DNA of 64,000 nt from UBA6107 sp964533735 (GTDB lineage Bacteria; Chloroflexota; Anaerolineae; Anaerolineales; Anaerolineaceae): NCBI GenBank assembly GCA_964533735.1, contig CAZHMD010000007.1:1-64000 (forward strand), given 5' to 3'. Position 1 is the stretch's first letter, and every line of letters starts with the position of its first letter. The translations under genes and the position numbers were made by a program. The notes under the pieces are model-generated. The model made no database searches. It was not told the origin of the DNA and saw only the letters and a program-made list of their open reading frames with translations. Shown in pieces: positions 46,163 through 54,651 of this stretch.

Positions 46163-46194
46163 ATAAGTTAGCGCTAACGTTAGCGCTAACTTAT
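46163..46194. promoter_or_regulatory. Double LacI-type operator (perfect 32-bp palindrome)
   Basis: Two adjacent copies of the 12-bp palindrome GTTAGCGCTAAC (46167-46178 and 46179-46190), flanked by ATAA and TTAT, make a perfect 32-bp palindrome. GTTAGCGCTAAC with its central CG step is the classic form of a LacI-family site. It lies between the divergent repressor and uxaC genes. Confidence 0.85.
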
Positions 46195-46218
46195 CCTGGA
46201 ATTTGGAGAGTACTGATA

Positions 46219-47646
46219 ATGGATGTTTCAACCGGTTCAAAGCTCTCTCATGACAGAGTCTTTTCTCCCGAGCCCGCGGTCCGGAAAATCGCCAGGGGCT
46301 TATATGAATCTGTCGCCAGTCTTCCGATTGTCAGCCCGCACGGGCATGTGGATCCAGCACTGTTTAGCAATCCCAGGGCGTCTTTCGGCTCACCCGCCGA
46401 CCTTTTCATCATCCCGGATCATTACGTCACCCGCATGCTCTATTCTCAGGGAATAACGTTGGAAGCCCTTGGCATACCCCGCCAAGATGGTGGAACGGTA
46501 GAAACGGATCATCATAAGATCTGGAAACTCTTCTGTGAGCATTACGATTTATTCCGCGGAACGCCCTCAGGGATCTGGTTGTCCCATGAATTGAGTGAGG
46601 TTTTTGGGATTACCCAAAAGCCGTCCTCTTCCACTGCAGATGCGCTATATGATGAAATAGAAGAAAAATTAGCCCTTCCAGATTATTCACCCAGAGCCTT
46701 ATTCAGGAAATTTAACATTGAGGTCCTGTGCACAACAGATTCTGTGGTGAGTAACCTGGAGCACCACAAAATCATCCGGGAATCAGGCTGGGGTGGTAAG
46801 GTCATCCCCACTTTTCGCCCGGATGCGCTGGTTAACCTGGATATCCCGGGTTGGCGCCAGAACATCACCGAACTTGGTCAGGTATGCGGGTACGAGATTA
46901 AGGACTATCCCGGTTTTATCAAGGCACTCGAATCCCGGAGGGAATACTTCAAGGCGATGGGCGCAACCGCAACCGACCACGCAGTGATCACCCCCTACAC
47001 CGCGGAGTTAACCAAGGCTGAAGCCAATGGCATTTTCCAGCACGCATTACAGGGTACTGTTTCAGCAGAAGAAGCAGCCCGCTTCACAGCCCACATGCTC
47101 ATGGAGATGGCGCGCATGAGCATTGAAGATGGCCTGGTGATGCAGGTGCATCCGGGATCTCTGCGTAATCATAATGAAGTTGTTTTTCAGTGTTTCGGTC
47201 CAGATAAAGGTTGTGATATCCCGGTTGCCACGGAATTTACCCGCAACCTGCAGCCGTTATTGAACAAATATGGGAATGACAACCGCCTGACCTTGATTCT
47301 TTTCACATTGGACGAATCAACTTATTCCCGCGAATTAGCCACGATTGCGGGGCACTATCCTGCAGTAAAGCTTGGTCCACCTTGGTGGTTTAATGACAGC
47401 CCGAACGGCATGGCACGCTATTTTGACCAGGTCATGGAAACCGCCGGATTGTATAATACATCCGGGTTTAATGATGATACCCGGGCATTTTGCTCCATTC
47501 CCGCCAGGCACGACGTATGGCGCCGTGTGTCAGCAGACTGGGTCGCCAACCTGGTTGCCCGGCATCTGGTGGACATAAATGATGCTCTTGAAATGATGAT
47601 CGATCTTTCGATCAGGTTGGCAAAACGCACTTATAAACTGGTTTAG
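46219..47646 (+). CDS. uxaC: Glucuronate/galacturonate isomerase
   Basis: A 475-residue isomerase that converts D-galacturonate to D-tagaturonate and D-glucuronate to D-fructuronate. The metal-dependent amidohydrolase-like fold is recognised from LPIVSPHGHVDPALF near residue 38, LFIIPDHYVTRMLYSQG, FRKFNIEVLCTTDSV, MVQVHPGS-like MQVHPGSLRNHN, KLGPPWWFNDSPNGM and TRAFCSIPARHDVWRR. Length fits UxaC (about 470). GGAGAG lies 8 bp before the ATG. It heads the rightward operon controlled by the palindrome at 46163-46194; uxaE follows after 29 bp. Confidence 0.95.
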   Translation: MDVSTGSKLSHDRVFSPEPAVRKIARGLYESVASLPIVSPHGHVDPALFSNPRASFGSPADLFIIPDHYVTRMLYSQGITLEALGIPRQDGGTVETDHHKIWKLFCEHYDLFRGTPSGIWLSHELSEVFGITQKPSSSTADALYDEIEEKLALPDYSPRALFRKFNIEVLCTTDSVVSNLEHHKIIRESGWGGKVIPTFRPDALVNLDIPGWRQNITELGQVCGYEIKDYPGFIKALESRREYFKAMGATATDHAVITPYTAELTKAEANGIFQHALQGTVSAEEAARFTAHMLMEMARMSIEDGLVMQVHPGSLRNHNEVVFQCFGPDKGCDIPVATEFTRNLQPLLNKYGNDNRLTLILFTLDESTYSRELATIAGHYPAVKLGPPWWFNDSPNGMARYFDQVMETAGLYNTSGFNDDTRAFCSIPARHDVWRRVSADWVANLVARHLVDINDALEMMIDLSIRLAKRTYKLV

Positions 47647-47675
47647 CAGGATACACCCTGCAGAAGGATGAAATT

Positions 47676-48842
47676 ATGCTTTCTCCTCTTGGTATAAAAC
47701 CCTCTTTTGGTTTTGGCGATCGGATGGGTCTTGCCACACCCGGGCATATCGCTGCCGTTACAGGTACCCGGTTTTCACCGGTCTTCGCGCAACAGTCGGT
47801 GCGGGAAAACATGCGCACCAGCCGCACGCTTAACCAGGTACTGGAGGATGCCAAACGGGCAGTGGAGGCAGCCGGCTGGGATTCTCCCTGGGGTGCGGAT
47901 GCCGATCACCTGAAGACTGAGGATGACCTCCCCGGGTTTGTGGACGCCGGTTACACCTTTTTTACCGTGGACCCGGGTGAGCACGTGGATAATTCAGCCG
48001 ATACCGATTCTCTTACGGTGCTTGAGCAGAAGAGCCAGGGATTGGATTGGTCTGAGCTGGAGGAAATTTACATTTCCAAATCAGAAGAGCATGGCTTCGG
48101 CGTTTTTGATAGGGAGTCCCTCCTGCGGGCGGTGGTTAAGTACGGCAAAGCCATCCGCCACTCTGTATCGATGTACCAGCGCCTCAGTGAGATGAAAGAG
48201 GTTTTTGATTTTGAGGTATCCATTGACGAAACTGATGCTCCAACAACAGCATTGGAACATTATTTCATTGCCAATGAATTAACCCGCAACGGGGTAAGGT
48301 TCACATCGCTCGCACCGCGTTTCATCGGAAGCTTCGAGAAAGGCGTTGATTACATTGGAGATATCAATGCGCTGGATGCCGAATTAGCCCGCCACGCTGC
48401 GGTCACAGCACTTTTTGACAATTACAAGATCAGCCTGCATTCCGGCTCAGATAAATTCAGCGTTTATCCCTTGATGGTGAAACACTGGGGAGAACGCCTG
48501 CATGTCAAAACAGCCGGCACCAGTTACCTTGAAGCATTGCGTACACTCGCGATCGAAGAACCGGGTTTGTTTGCCAAAATTTGGGCATTGGGTTTGGAAC
48601 GCTACGCAATAGACCGGCAAACGTATCACGTGTCAGCAGTGATCAGCAAGGTACCCCAGGGAATCGCATTAGCCTCATTGCTGGATGATTTTCATGCACG
48701 CGAGATCCTGCATGTGACCTTCGGGTCTGCCCTAATGCAGTACGGCAAGGAGATCCATGCAGCCATCAGGGAGCATTCAAACGGGTACCTTGACCATTTA
48801 ACACGGCACTTCAAGAAGCACCTCGGACTTTTGAGTTTGTAA
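47676..48842 (+). CDS. uxaE: Tagaturonate epimerase (UxaE family)
   Basis: A 388-residue protein of the UxaE family, first assigned in Thermotoga, which epimerises D-tagaturonate to D-fructuronate and so lets galacturonate use the glucuronate branch. Recognisable segments: KPSFGFGDRMGLATPGHI near the start, SPWGADADHLKTEDDLP, YTFFTVDPGEHVDN, and FDNYKISLHSGSDKFSVYP followed by HVKTAGTSYLEALR. The His and Asp/Glu residues in these segments are likely metal ligands. AGAAGGA precedes the ATG. Its position after uxaC and before an SDR reductase matches the Thermotoga arrangement, where the altronate branch is absent. Confidence 0.88.
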   Translation: MLSPLGIKPSFGFGDRMGLATPGHIAAVTGTRFSPVFAQQSVRENMRTSRTLNQVLEDAKRAVEAAGWDSPWGADADHLKTEDDLPGFVDAGYTFFTVDPGEHVDNSADTDSLTVLEQKSQGLDWSELEEIYISKSEEHGFGVFDRESLLRAVVKYGKAIRHSVSMYQRLSEMKEVFDFEVSIDETDAPTTALEHYFIANELTRNGVRFTSLAPRFIGSFEKGVDYIGDINALDAELARHAAVTALFDNYKISLHSGSDKFSVYPLMVKHWGERLHVKTAGTSYLEALRTLAIEEPGLFAKIWALGLERYAIDRQTYHVSAVISKVPQGIALASLLDDFHAREILHVTFGSALMQYGKEIHAAIREHSNGYLDHLTRHFKKHLGLLSL

Positions 48843-48932
48843 ATGGAATACAGACTAATTATTTGATAAACACAATGGGTATTCATCGCTTGCAGAGGTT
48901 GTAGTAATTAATATGGTTTATGGGAGGTTCCA

Positions 48933-49742
48933 ATGAATAGTTCGTTTGATGTAAAAGGTAAAGTGGCGGTGGTAACCGGTGGAGCGGGGGTTCTCTGTGC
49001 CGAAATGTGCCGTGCCCTGGCTCAAGCTGGAGCAAAAGTCGCCGTCCTCGACCTGCGTATGGAACCGGCTGAAGCGCTTGCCTCTGAGTTCGGGAATGGG
49101 GCTATTGGTGTAGCATGCAACGTACTTGAAAAATCCAGCGTGGAAGGGGCTGCCCAGCGCGTGCTCAAAAAATTCGGGCGGGTGGATATTTTGATCAACG
49201 GCGCCGGGGGGAATAAACCGGATGCCACCACCAGCGCAGAAAAACTCTTCTTTGACGTTCCTGCGGAAGCCATCCGATGGGTGTTTGATCTGAATCTGAT
49301 GGGCACCATTCTGCCCTGCCAGGTTTTTGGTAAACAAATGGTTGCGCAAAAACATGGGGTGATCCTTAATATTTCGTCCATGAATGCCTTCCGCCCACTC
49401 ACCCGAATTGCTGCTTACTCCGCCGCCAAAGCCGCGGTCAGCAATTTTACGCAGTGGTTGGCAGTCTACATGGCTCAGGAATTCAGCCCGGCAATTCGAG
49501 TGAATGCCGTTGCTCCCGGTTTCTTTGTGACCGAACAGAACCGCTTCCTCTTAACAGAAAAAGAAACCGGTGATCTGACAGCGCGTGGGAAAACGATCAT
49601 GACGCATATTCCCCAGGGTCGCTTCGGTGCTCCGGAAGACCTGACCGGAACCGTGATGTGGCTTGTTTCACCCGCTTCAACTTACGTTACCGGTGTCGTA
49701 GTGCCTGTTGACGGCGGCTTTTCAGCCTTCAGTGGCGTGTAA
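48933..49742 (+). CDS. SDR family D-mannonate oxidoreductase (fructuronate reductase; UxaD/YjmF-like)
   Basis: A 269-residue short-chain dehydrogenase that reduces D-fructuronate to D-mannonate; it replaces the unrelated polyol-dehydrogenase-type UxuB of enterobacteria, as in Thermotoga UxaD and Bacillus YjmF. Features: KVAVVTGGAGVLCAEMCRAL, the long insert INGAGGNKPDATTS, catalytic Ser in NISSMNAFRPLTR, Tyr-Lys in AYSAAKAAVSN, and VNAVAPGFFVTEQNRFLL. The TEQNRF segment and C-terminal VTGVVVPVDGGFSAFSGV are typical of this subfamily. GGGAGGTT gives a strong ribosome site. The next step classically would be mannonate dehydratase, which is not present. Confidence 0.88.
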   Translation: MNSSFDVKGKVAVVTGGAGVLCAEMCRALAQAGAKVAVLDLRMEPAEALASEFGNGAIGVACNVLEKSSVEGAAQRVLKKFGRVDILINGAGGNKPDATTSAEKLFFDVPAEAIRWVFDLNLMGTILPCQVFGKQMVAQKHGVILNISSMNAFRPLTRIAAYSAAKAAVSNFTQWLAVYMAQEFSPAIRVNAVAPGFFVTEQNRFLLTEKETGDLTARGKTIMTHIPQGRFGAPEDLTGTVMWLVSPASTYVTGVVVPVDGGFSAFSGV

Positions 49743-49835
49743 AATCTGCGACTGATAATGTGAATGCTCCAAGTTTCGAATTCGTTTCCACATTGGGCAA
49801 TAGCTCACGCAGCGGAAAAGGACAAGGAGAGCAAA

Positions 49836-51095
49836 ATGCTTGAAAAACAAATGATCGCTCCTGCAGGTCTGGTCATGCCGGAAGACGATATTTTACAGAC
49901 TCTGAATGCTTCACTAGGAAGCCGCTTTGCAAACCAGAAGGTGCTGGTTTTGATCCCTGATCATACCCGTTCCCTGCCGCTCCCATTCCTTTTCAGGGCA
50001 ATGGTTAGCGCGCTTGCCAACACCCGCCAACTGGACTTTATGGTCGCACTGGGGACGCATCCCGCATTATCGCAAGCCAACCTGGAAAATCTGGTCGGCA
50101 TCACAGCAGAGGAACGCAGGACCACTTTTGCCGGGGTTGGTCTGCTCAATCATGAGTGGTCAAATCCCGAAGCACTGGTCAGCATCGGATCAATCGAACA
50201 ATCCCAGTTCCAGCATATTGCCGGGGACCACTGGCACTCTTCTCTTCCTAACCGGGTGGACATCCGCATTAATAAGTCCGTTTTTCAATATGACCACATC
50301 ATCATATTAGGTCCAACTTTTCCACATGAAGTCGTGGGGTTTTCCGGCGGCAACAAGTATTTATTCCCGGGAATATCCGGACCGGACATGATCAATGCCA
50401 CCCACTGGCTTGGAGCCCTTGCAGGTGTCGTGGGTACGATCGGGATTAAAAATACTCCTGTAAGGGAGATGATCAATGTGGCTGCTGCAAAGTTAAGCAC
50501 ACCGGTAACCTTGATCTCGCTGGTGGTCGAAGGTCATGATGTCAGTGGGTTGTTTATTGGCGATGCCCTTTCAGCCTGGAGCGCAGCGGCAGACCTTTCA
50601 GCAAGCCGGCACATCCGCTGGTGTGAAAAACCGTTTCAAAAGGTGCTTTCGTGCGCGCCAAAAATGTATGATGAACTTTGGACCGCCGCAAAGGCCATGT
50701 ACAAAATGGAGCCGGCTGTGGCAATGGGTGGGGAAGTGGTGATCTACGCGCCACACCTGGATGTGGTCAGTCATGTGCACGGCAAGTATATTTATGAAGT
50801 CGGCTATCATATCCTGCCTTATTTCCTGCAGGACTGGGAACGCTACAAACACATCCCGTTGGGGGTATTGGCGCATTCCACTCACGTACGGGGATCAGGG
50901 CACATGGAAGGCTGGCAGGAAAAACCCAATGTACGCGTAACCCTGGCGAGCAGGATCTCCCCCGAAGATTGTGCCCGCCTCAACCTTGGCTACCTTGATC
51001 CTGCGAGCATCAAGCTTGAAGATTGGCGCGATCGCGAGGATGAAGGTATTTTATATGTTCCCAGGGCAGGAGAGATTTTGTTCCGTACAAAATAA
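49836..51095 (+). CDS. LarA-family (nickel-pincer) racemase/epimerase homologue
   Basis: A 419-residue homologue of lactate racemase LarA. The N-terminal domain has VLVLIPDHTRSLPLPF and FMVALGTHPALS with a conserved His at residue 75; then TFPHEVVGFSGGNK and SGPDMINATHWLGAL give His164, Lys174 and His190. The spacings of 10 and 16 residues equal those of His174, Lys184 and His200 in Lactobacillus LarA, where the Lys holds the nickel-pincer nucleotide and the last His binds nickel. It should therefore be a cofactor-bearing C2 epimerase or racemase of a 2-hydroxy acid. Known family members include a D-gluconate 2-epimerase; among pathway intermediates here D-mannonate would be a fitting substrate. 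AAGGAG 6 bp upstream selects this start over 49764. No larB/C/E cofactor genes are in the window. Confidence 0.85.
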   Translation: MLEKQMIAPAGLVMPEDDILQTLNASLGSRFANQKVLVLIPDHTRSLPLPFLFRAMVSALANTRQLDFMVALGTHPALSQANLENLVGITAEERRTTFAGVGLLNHEWSNPEALVSIGSIEQSQFQHIAGDHWHSSLPNRVDIRINKSVFQYDHIIILGPTFPHEVVGFSGGNKYLFPGISGPDMINATHWLGALAGVVGTIGIKNTPVREMINVAAAKLSTPVTLISLVVEGHDVSGLFIGDALSAWSAAADLSASRHIRWCEKPFQKVLSCAPKMYDELWTAAKAMYKMEPAVAMGGEVVIYAPHLDVVSHVHGKYIYEVGYHILPYFLQDWERYKHIPLGVLAHSTHVRGSGHMEGWQEKPNVRVTLASRISPEDCARLNLGYLDPASIKLEDWRDREDEGILYVPRAGEILFRTK

Positions 51096-51170
51096 TCCGC
51101 GACAAGCCGCGAACAATTGGTGAGTTGACCGTTAAGACCTAAACTTTATTGAGAAAATGGATTGTGTTAG

Positions 51171-52112
51171 ATGATTGATAAGCTTCCGCAATTGAAAACC
51201 TGGCTGATGACCAATGGAAAAGTGGTTTCCCTGCTGGTAACCATGTTCATCGGGGCTTTTGTTCCGCAGGCGCAGGTGCTCACGTTCATGGTGCAATACC
51301 TGTTGATGACCATGTTGTTTTTTGCCTTTCTTGACCTGCCGACCAAACAATTGTCCATCCAGCCGGGAGTGATCAAAGTGCTTTTGGCCAACCTTTTGCT
51401 TGGCATTGGCTGGTATTTTCTCTTCTCGCTCGTCGATCATGAACTTGGCATGACGGCATTTATCTGCGCCACGGCGCCGACTGCCATTTCGTCGACTGTG
51501 ATCGTTGGTTTTATCCGCGGGAAAGTCAGTTTTATGGTCGCAGCGGTCTTGATAACCAACATTGTTACTGCGCTGGTGATCCCATTCATTCTTCCAAAAG
51601 TAGTTGGAACCAGTGTGCACATCTCCACCTGGGATGTTCTCTTCCCGGTTCTCATCACCATGTTCGTGCCGCTCATCCTGGCGCGTTTATCCACGCATCT
51701 ACCCATAAAAGCACAAGCGGTGCTTCATGCAGGTAAAAAGCTGTCCTTTCCCGTGTGGCTTTTCAACCTTTTTATCATCAGTGCCAAGGCATCCAATTTC
51801 ATGATCAATGAAAGGTCTGGTTCATTCACCCTTTTATTCCAGATAGCCGGGATGGCACTGATTATTTGCATCGTCAATTTTGCCGTTGGGGCTATCCTTG
51901 GCGGCAGGGACTACTGGCAGGAATCCAGCCAGGCATTGGGTCAGAAAAATAACACATTTGCCATCTGGATCGCGCTGACGTTCATGAGTCCGCTTGTGGC
52001 AATGGGACCCACCATCTATACTTTTTACCATCACCTCTACAATACCTGGCAAATCTACCGCTTTGAGAAACGAAAGAAGGAGAAAATATGGCAAGAGCAA
52101 ATTTCGGCGTAA
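51171..52112 (+). CDS. Bile acid:sodium symporter (BASS/SBF)-like membrane protein
   Basis: A 313-residue integral membrane protein with nine or ten hydrophobic segments. FICATAPTAISSTVIVGFIRG and VAAVLITNIVTALVIPFILP correspond to the first crossover and helix pair of the BASS fold, and NFAVGAILGGRDYWQESSQ followed by GQKNNTFAIWIALTFMSP to the second, where sodium-site residues lie in the family. The substrate of such carriers is usually an organic anion. Its place inside the uronate operon suggests uptake or export of a uronate or aldonate, which is inference. The ribosome site is weak. The last 25 bp overlap the gnd gene, whose ribosome site is inside this gene, so the two are translationally linked. 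Confidence 0.75.
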   Translation: MIDKLPQLKTWLMTNGKVVSLLVTMFIGAFVPQAQVLTFMVQYLLMTMLFFAFLDLPTKQLSIQPGVIKVLLANLLLGIGWYFLFSLVDHELGMTAFICATAPTAISSTVIVGFIRGKVSFMVAAVLITNIVTALVIPFILPKVVGTSVHISTWDVLFPVLITMFVPLILARLSTHLPIKAQAVLHAGKKLSFPVWLFNLFIISAKASNFMINERSGSFTLLFQIAGMALIICIVNFAVGAILGGRDYWQESSQALGQKNNTFAIWIALTFMSPLVAMGPTIYTFYHHLYNTWQIYRFEKRKKEKIWQEQISA

Positions 52113-53491
52113 TGGGTCTGGGCGTGATGGGGCATATGCTCGCCCTGAATATGGAACGCAACGGTTTCAAGGTAGCCGGCTATGATCTCGACCCGCTGAA
52201 AGTAACTGCCTTTGGTGAAGACGCAGATAAGAAAAATCTTATCGCCTGCGATTCGCTGGAGTCTTTCCTGGCGGCACTTGAGTTGCCGCGCCGGATCTTG
52301 ATGATGGTTCCAGCCGGCAAAGCCGTGGATTCCGCCATTGCTTCCCTTATCCCGGTGTTGAACAAAGGCGACCTCTTGATCGACGGCGGCAACACCTTTT
52401 TTCCGGATACGGAGCGGCGCTCGATTGAACTCGAAGCATTGGGGATCATCTACATCGGCACAGGGGTGAGTGGTGGAGAACAGGGTGCTTTATGGGGGCC
52501 TTCCATCATGCCGGGAGGTCAACCTGAAGCTTGGGAACTGGTCAAGCCGATCTTCGAAGCCATTTCCGCCAAGGCTTATGGCGAACCCTGCGTGGCGTAC
52601 ATGGGACCACGGGGAGCCGGTCACTATGTCAAGATGGTTCACAACGGCATCGAATACGGTGATATGCAGTTGATCGCTGAAGCCTACGACCTGCTGCATC
52701 GCGGGTTGGGAATGTCCAATGAAAAATTGCATGATGTTTTTATGGAATGGAATAAAGGTGATCTTGAATCCTATTTGATCGAGATAACCGCAGATATCTT
52801 CAGCAAGGTGGATGCTGAAACTGGTCGCGGCATTGTCGATTTGATCCTCGATGAAGCGCAGCAAAAAGGCACGGGAAAATGGGCAAGTCAGAATTCTCTT
52901 GATCTGGGTGCACCCATCCCGACCATTAATGCAGCGGTTGAAAGCCGCATCATCTCTGCCTATAAGGAAGAACGGGTCGCTGCGTCCAGGGTATTGTCAG
53001 GTCCGGATGTGAAAATTGCAGGCGCCCCGCAGGAGATCATAGAGGCTGTTCGGGATGCACTCTATGCCGCCAAGATTTGTTCTTACGCGCAGGGTTTTGG
53101 ACTGATGCGCCTCGCCAGCAAAGAATACGGTTACAACCTGAACTATAGTGAGATCGCCCGCATCTGGCGTGGCGGATGCATCATCCGCGCGAAATTCTTG
53201 AATGATATCCTGGCTGCATTTAAACGCAATCCCGACCTCCCCAATCTGATGGTGGATTCCGAATTCGCCATAGCGATGAATTCGCGCCAGGCGGCATTGC
53301 GCAAAGTGGTCGCCCTGGCTGCTCAAAGCGGTATTCCGGCGCTGGCATTCAGTTCTGCCCTTGCATACTTTGATGCCTATCGCAGTGAACGGTTGCCGGC
53401 TAATTTGACCCAGGCGCAGCGTGATTATTTTGGCGCCCATACCTACCGGCGCATTGATAAGCCGGGCACATTCCATACGGAATGGCAATAA
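52088..53491 (+). CDS. gnd: 6-phosphogluconate dehydrogenase, decarboxylating
   Basis: A 467-residue enzyme that oxidatively decarboxylates 6-phosphogluconate to ribulose 5-phosphate. N-terminal cofactor domain ANFGVMGLGVMGHMLALNME; LLIDGGNTFFPDTERR; catalytic GVSGGEQGALWGPSIMPGG; GAGHYVKMVHNGIEYGDMQL with the catalytic Lys; KGTGKWASQNSLDLGAPIPT; and C-terminal QRDYFGAHTYRRIDKPG that closes the neighbouring active site. Length and motifs are those of the classic dimeric enzyme, so it is not a beta-hydroxyacid dehydrogenase look-alike. AGAAGGAG lies before the ATG inside the upstream membrane-carrier gene. In a purely KDG-based uronate route this enzyme would have no role, which makes its position informative. 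Gnd near uxaE/uxaD is also seen in Thermotoga as far as recalled. Confidence 0.93.
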   Translation: MARANFGVMGLGVMGHMLALNMERNGFKVAGYDLDPLKVTAFGEDADKKNLIACDSLESFLAALELPRRILMMVPAGKAVDSAIASLIPVLNKGDLLIDGGNTFFPDTERRSIELEALGIIYIGTGVSGGEQGALWGPSIMPGGQPEAWELVKPIFEAISAKAYGEPCVAYMGPRGAGHYVKMVHNGIEYGDMQLIAEAYDLLHRGLGMSNEKLHDVFMEWNKGDLESYLIEITADIFSKVDAETGRGIVDLILDEAQQKGTGKWASQNSLDLGAPIPTINAAVESRIISAYKEERVAASRVLSGPDVKIAGAPQEIIEAVRDALYAAKICSYAQGFGLMRLASKEYGYNLNYSEIARIWRGGCIIRAKFLNDILAAFKRNPDLPNLMVDSEFAIAMNSRQAALRKVVALAAQSGIPALAFSSALAYFDAYRSERLPANLTQAQRDYFGAHTYRRIDKPGTFHTEWQ

Positions 53492-53527
53492 CCAACGGGA
53501 CTATCAGAAGATCTATGGAGGTAATAA

Positions 53528-54610
53528 ATGGAATACGGACTTAATATTAAATCTGAAGGGGCGCTAGATTTTCTCTCTTTAGGCGCACTCGTCCACCGTC
53601 TCGACCCCGGCATCGTACCATTCCGCAAGGCAACGGAATGCAAGATTCATGTCAGCGGTGGGGAATTTAACTGCGCAGCCAACCTGTCGGATTGTTTTAA
53701 TATGAAAACGGGCATCGCCACTGCCATGGTGGATTATCCGATTGGCGAATTGATCGCTGAACGCGTAAGGGCGATGGGTGTCAGACCGTTTTACAAACAT
53801 TTCAAGCATAATGGCGTCAATGGACCAAATATGGCTACTGTCTTTAGCGACCGCGGCTACGGCGTTCGCGGTCCTGTGGTTTTTTACAATCGCTCCAACG
53901 AGGCTGCTGCACAGCTCAAACCTGGTGATATTGACTGGGAGACAATCCATGCCGGCGGTGTGCGCTGGTTCCACAGCGGTGGTATTTTCGCGGCACTCTC
54001 CGAGACAACTGGCGAGGTTATTGTTGAAGGCATGAAGGCCGCCAAAGCTGCTGGAGCTGTCACGTCGTTTGACTTGAATTACCGCGCTAAATTGTGGAAT
54101 ATCTGGGGAGGGCAGGAAAAAGCCGCTTCGGTGGTTCACCGCATCGTTGAAAATGTGGATGTACTCGTAGGTAACGAAGAAGACCTGCAGCTCGGACTTG
54201 GTATCCCGGGTCCCGAGGTCGCAGCCAAATCCAAATTGGATCCGGGCACATTCTTTGGCATGATCGATAAAGTGGTAAGGAAATTCCCTAATGTGAAAAT
54301 TGTGGCGACCACCTTGCGTGATGTGCACAATACCAACCACCATAGTTGGGGAGCAGTCGCCTGGGTAGATGGAAAAACCTTTATATCTCCAACTTGCGAA
54401 TTAAACATTTATGATCGCGTAGGTGGCGGTGATGGTTTTGCCTCTGGATTCTTCTATGGTTTGCTCACGGGTGAATCAGAGCAGGAAGCGGTTAACCTGG
54501 GGTGGGCACATGGAGCGCTGCTGACAACCACACCCGGCGATACCACCATGGTGACGCTGGACCAGGTGAGGGCATTTGCCAAAGGAGGTTCTGCCCGTAT
54601 CCAAAGGTAA
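53528..54610 (+). CDS. kdgK: PfkB-family sugar kinase, probable 2-keto-3-deoxygluconate kinase
   Basis: A 360-residue ribokinase-family enzyme. Segments resembling KDG kinases are RWFHSGGIFAALSE, SFDLNYRAKLWNIWG, VDVLVGNEEDLQL and VATTLRDVHNTNHHSWGAV; the ATP-site motif reads DRVGGGDGFASGFFYG, with the catalytic Asp kept but Ser of the usual GAGDSF changed to Gly. It would phosphorylate KDG, made by KduD, to KDPG. It is somewhat longer than typical KDG kinases (about 310-340). It follows gnd after 36 bp with a GGAGGT site; a gluconate kinase activity cannot be excluded and would fit Gnd. No KDPG aldolase gene is in the window. A strong bidirectional terminator follows. Confidence 0.82.
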   Translation: MEYGLNIKSEGALDFLSLGALVHRLDPGIVPFRKATECKIHVSGGEFNCAANLSDCFNMKTGIATAMVDYPIGELIAERVRAMGVRPFYKHFKHNGVNGPNMATVFSDRGYGVRGPVVFYNRSNEAAAQLKPGDIDWETIHAGGVRWFHSGGIFAALSETTGEVIVEGMKAAKAAGAVTSFDLNYRAKLWNIWGGQEKAASVVHRIVENVDVLVGNEEDLQLGLGIPGPEVAAKSKLDPGTFFGMIDKVVRKFPNVKIVATTLRDVHNTNHHSWGAVAWVDGKTFISPTCELNIYDRVGGGDGFASGFFYGLLTGESEQEAVNLGWAHGALLTTTPGDTTMVTLDQVRAFAKGGSARIQR

Positions 54611-54620
54611 ACTAAAAAAA

Positions 54621-54646
54621 ACTCCCCGTTTTCGGGGAGTTTTTTT
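54621..54646. terminator. Bidirectional intrinsic terminator
   Basis: A perfect 8-bp stem (ACTCCCCG / CGGGGAGT) with a TTTT loop, an A run on the left and T run on the right. It ends both the rightward uronate operon and the leftward symporter gene. Confidence 0.9.
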
Positions 54647-54651
54647 ATATG

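Noticed and set aside
53579..54343. Long antisense open frame opposite the KDG kinase gene
   Set aside because: It is a shadow of the kinase codon pattern, with no ribosome site and no family resemblance.
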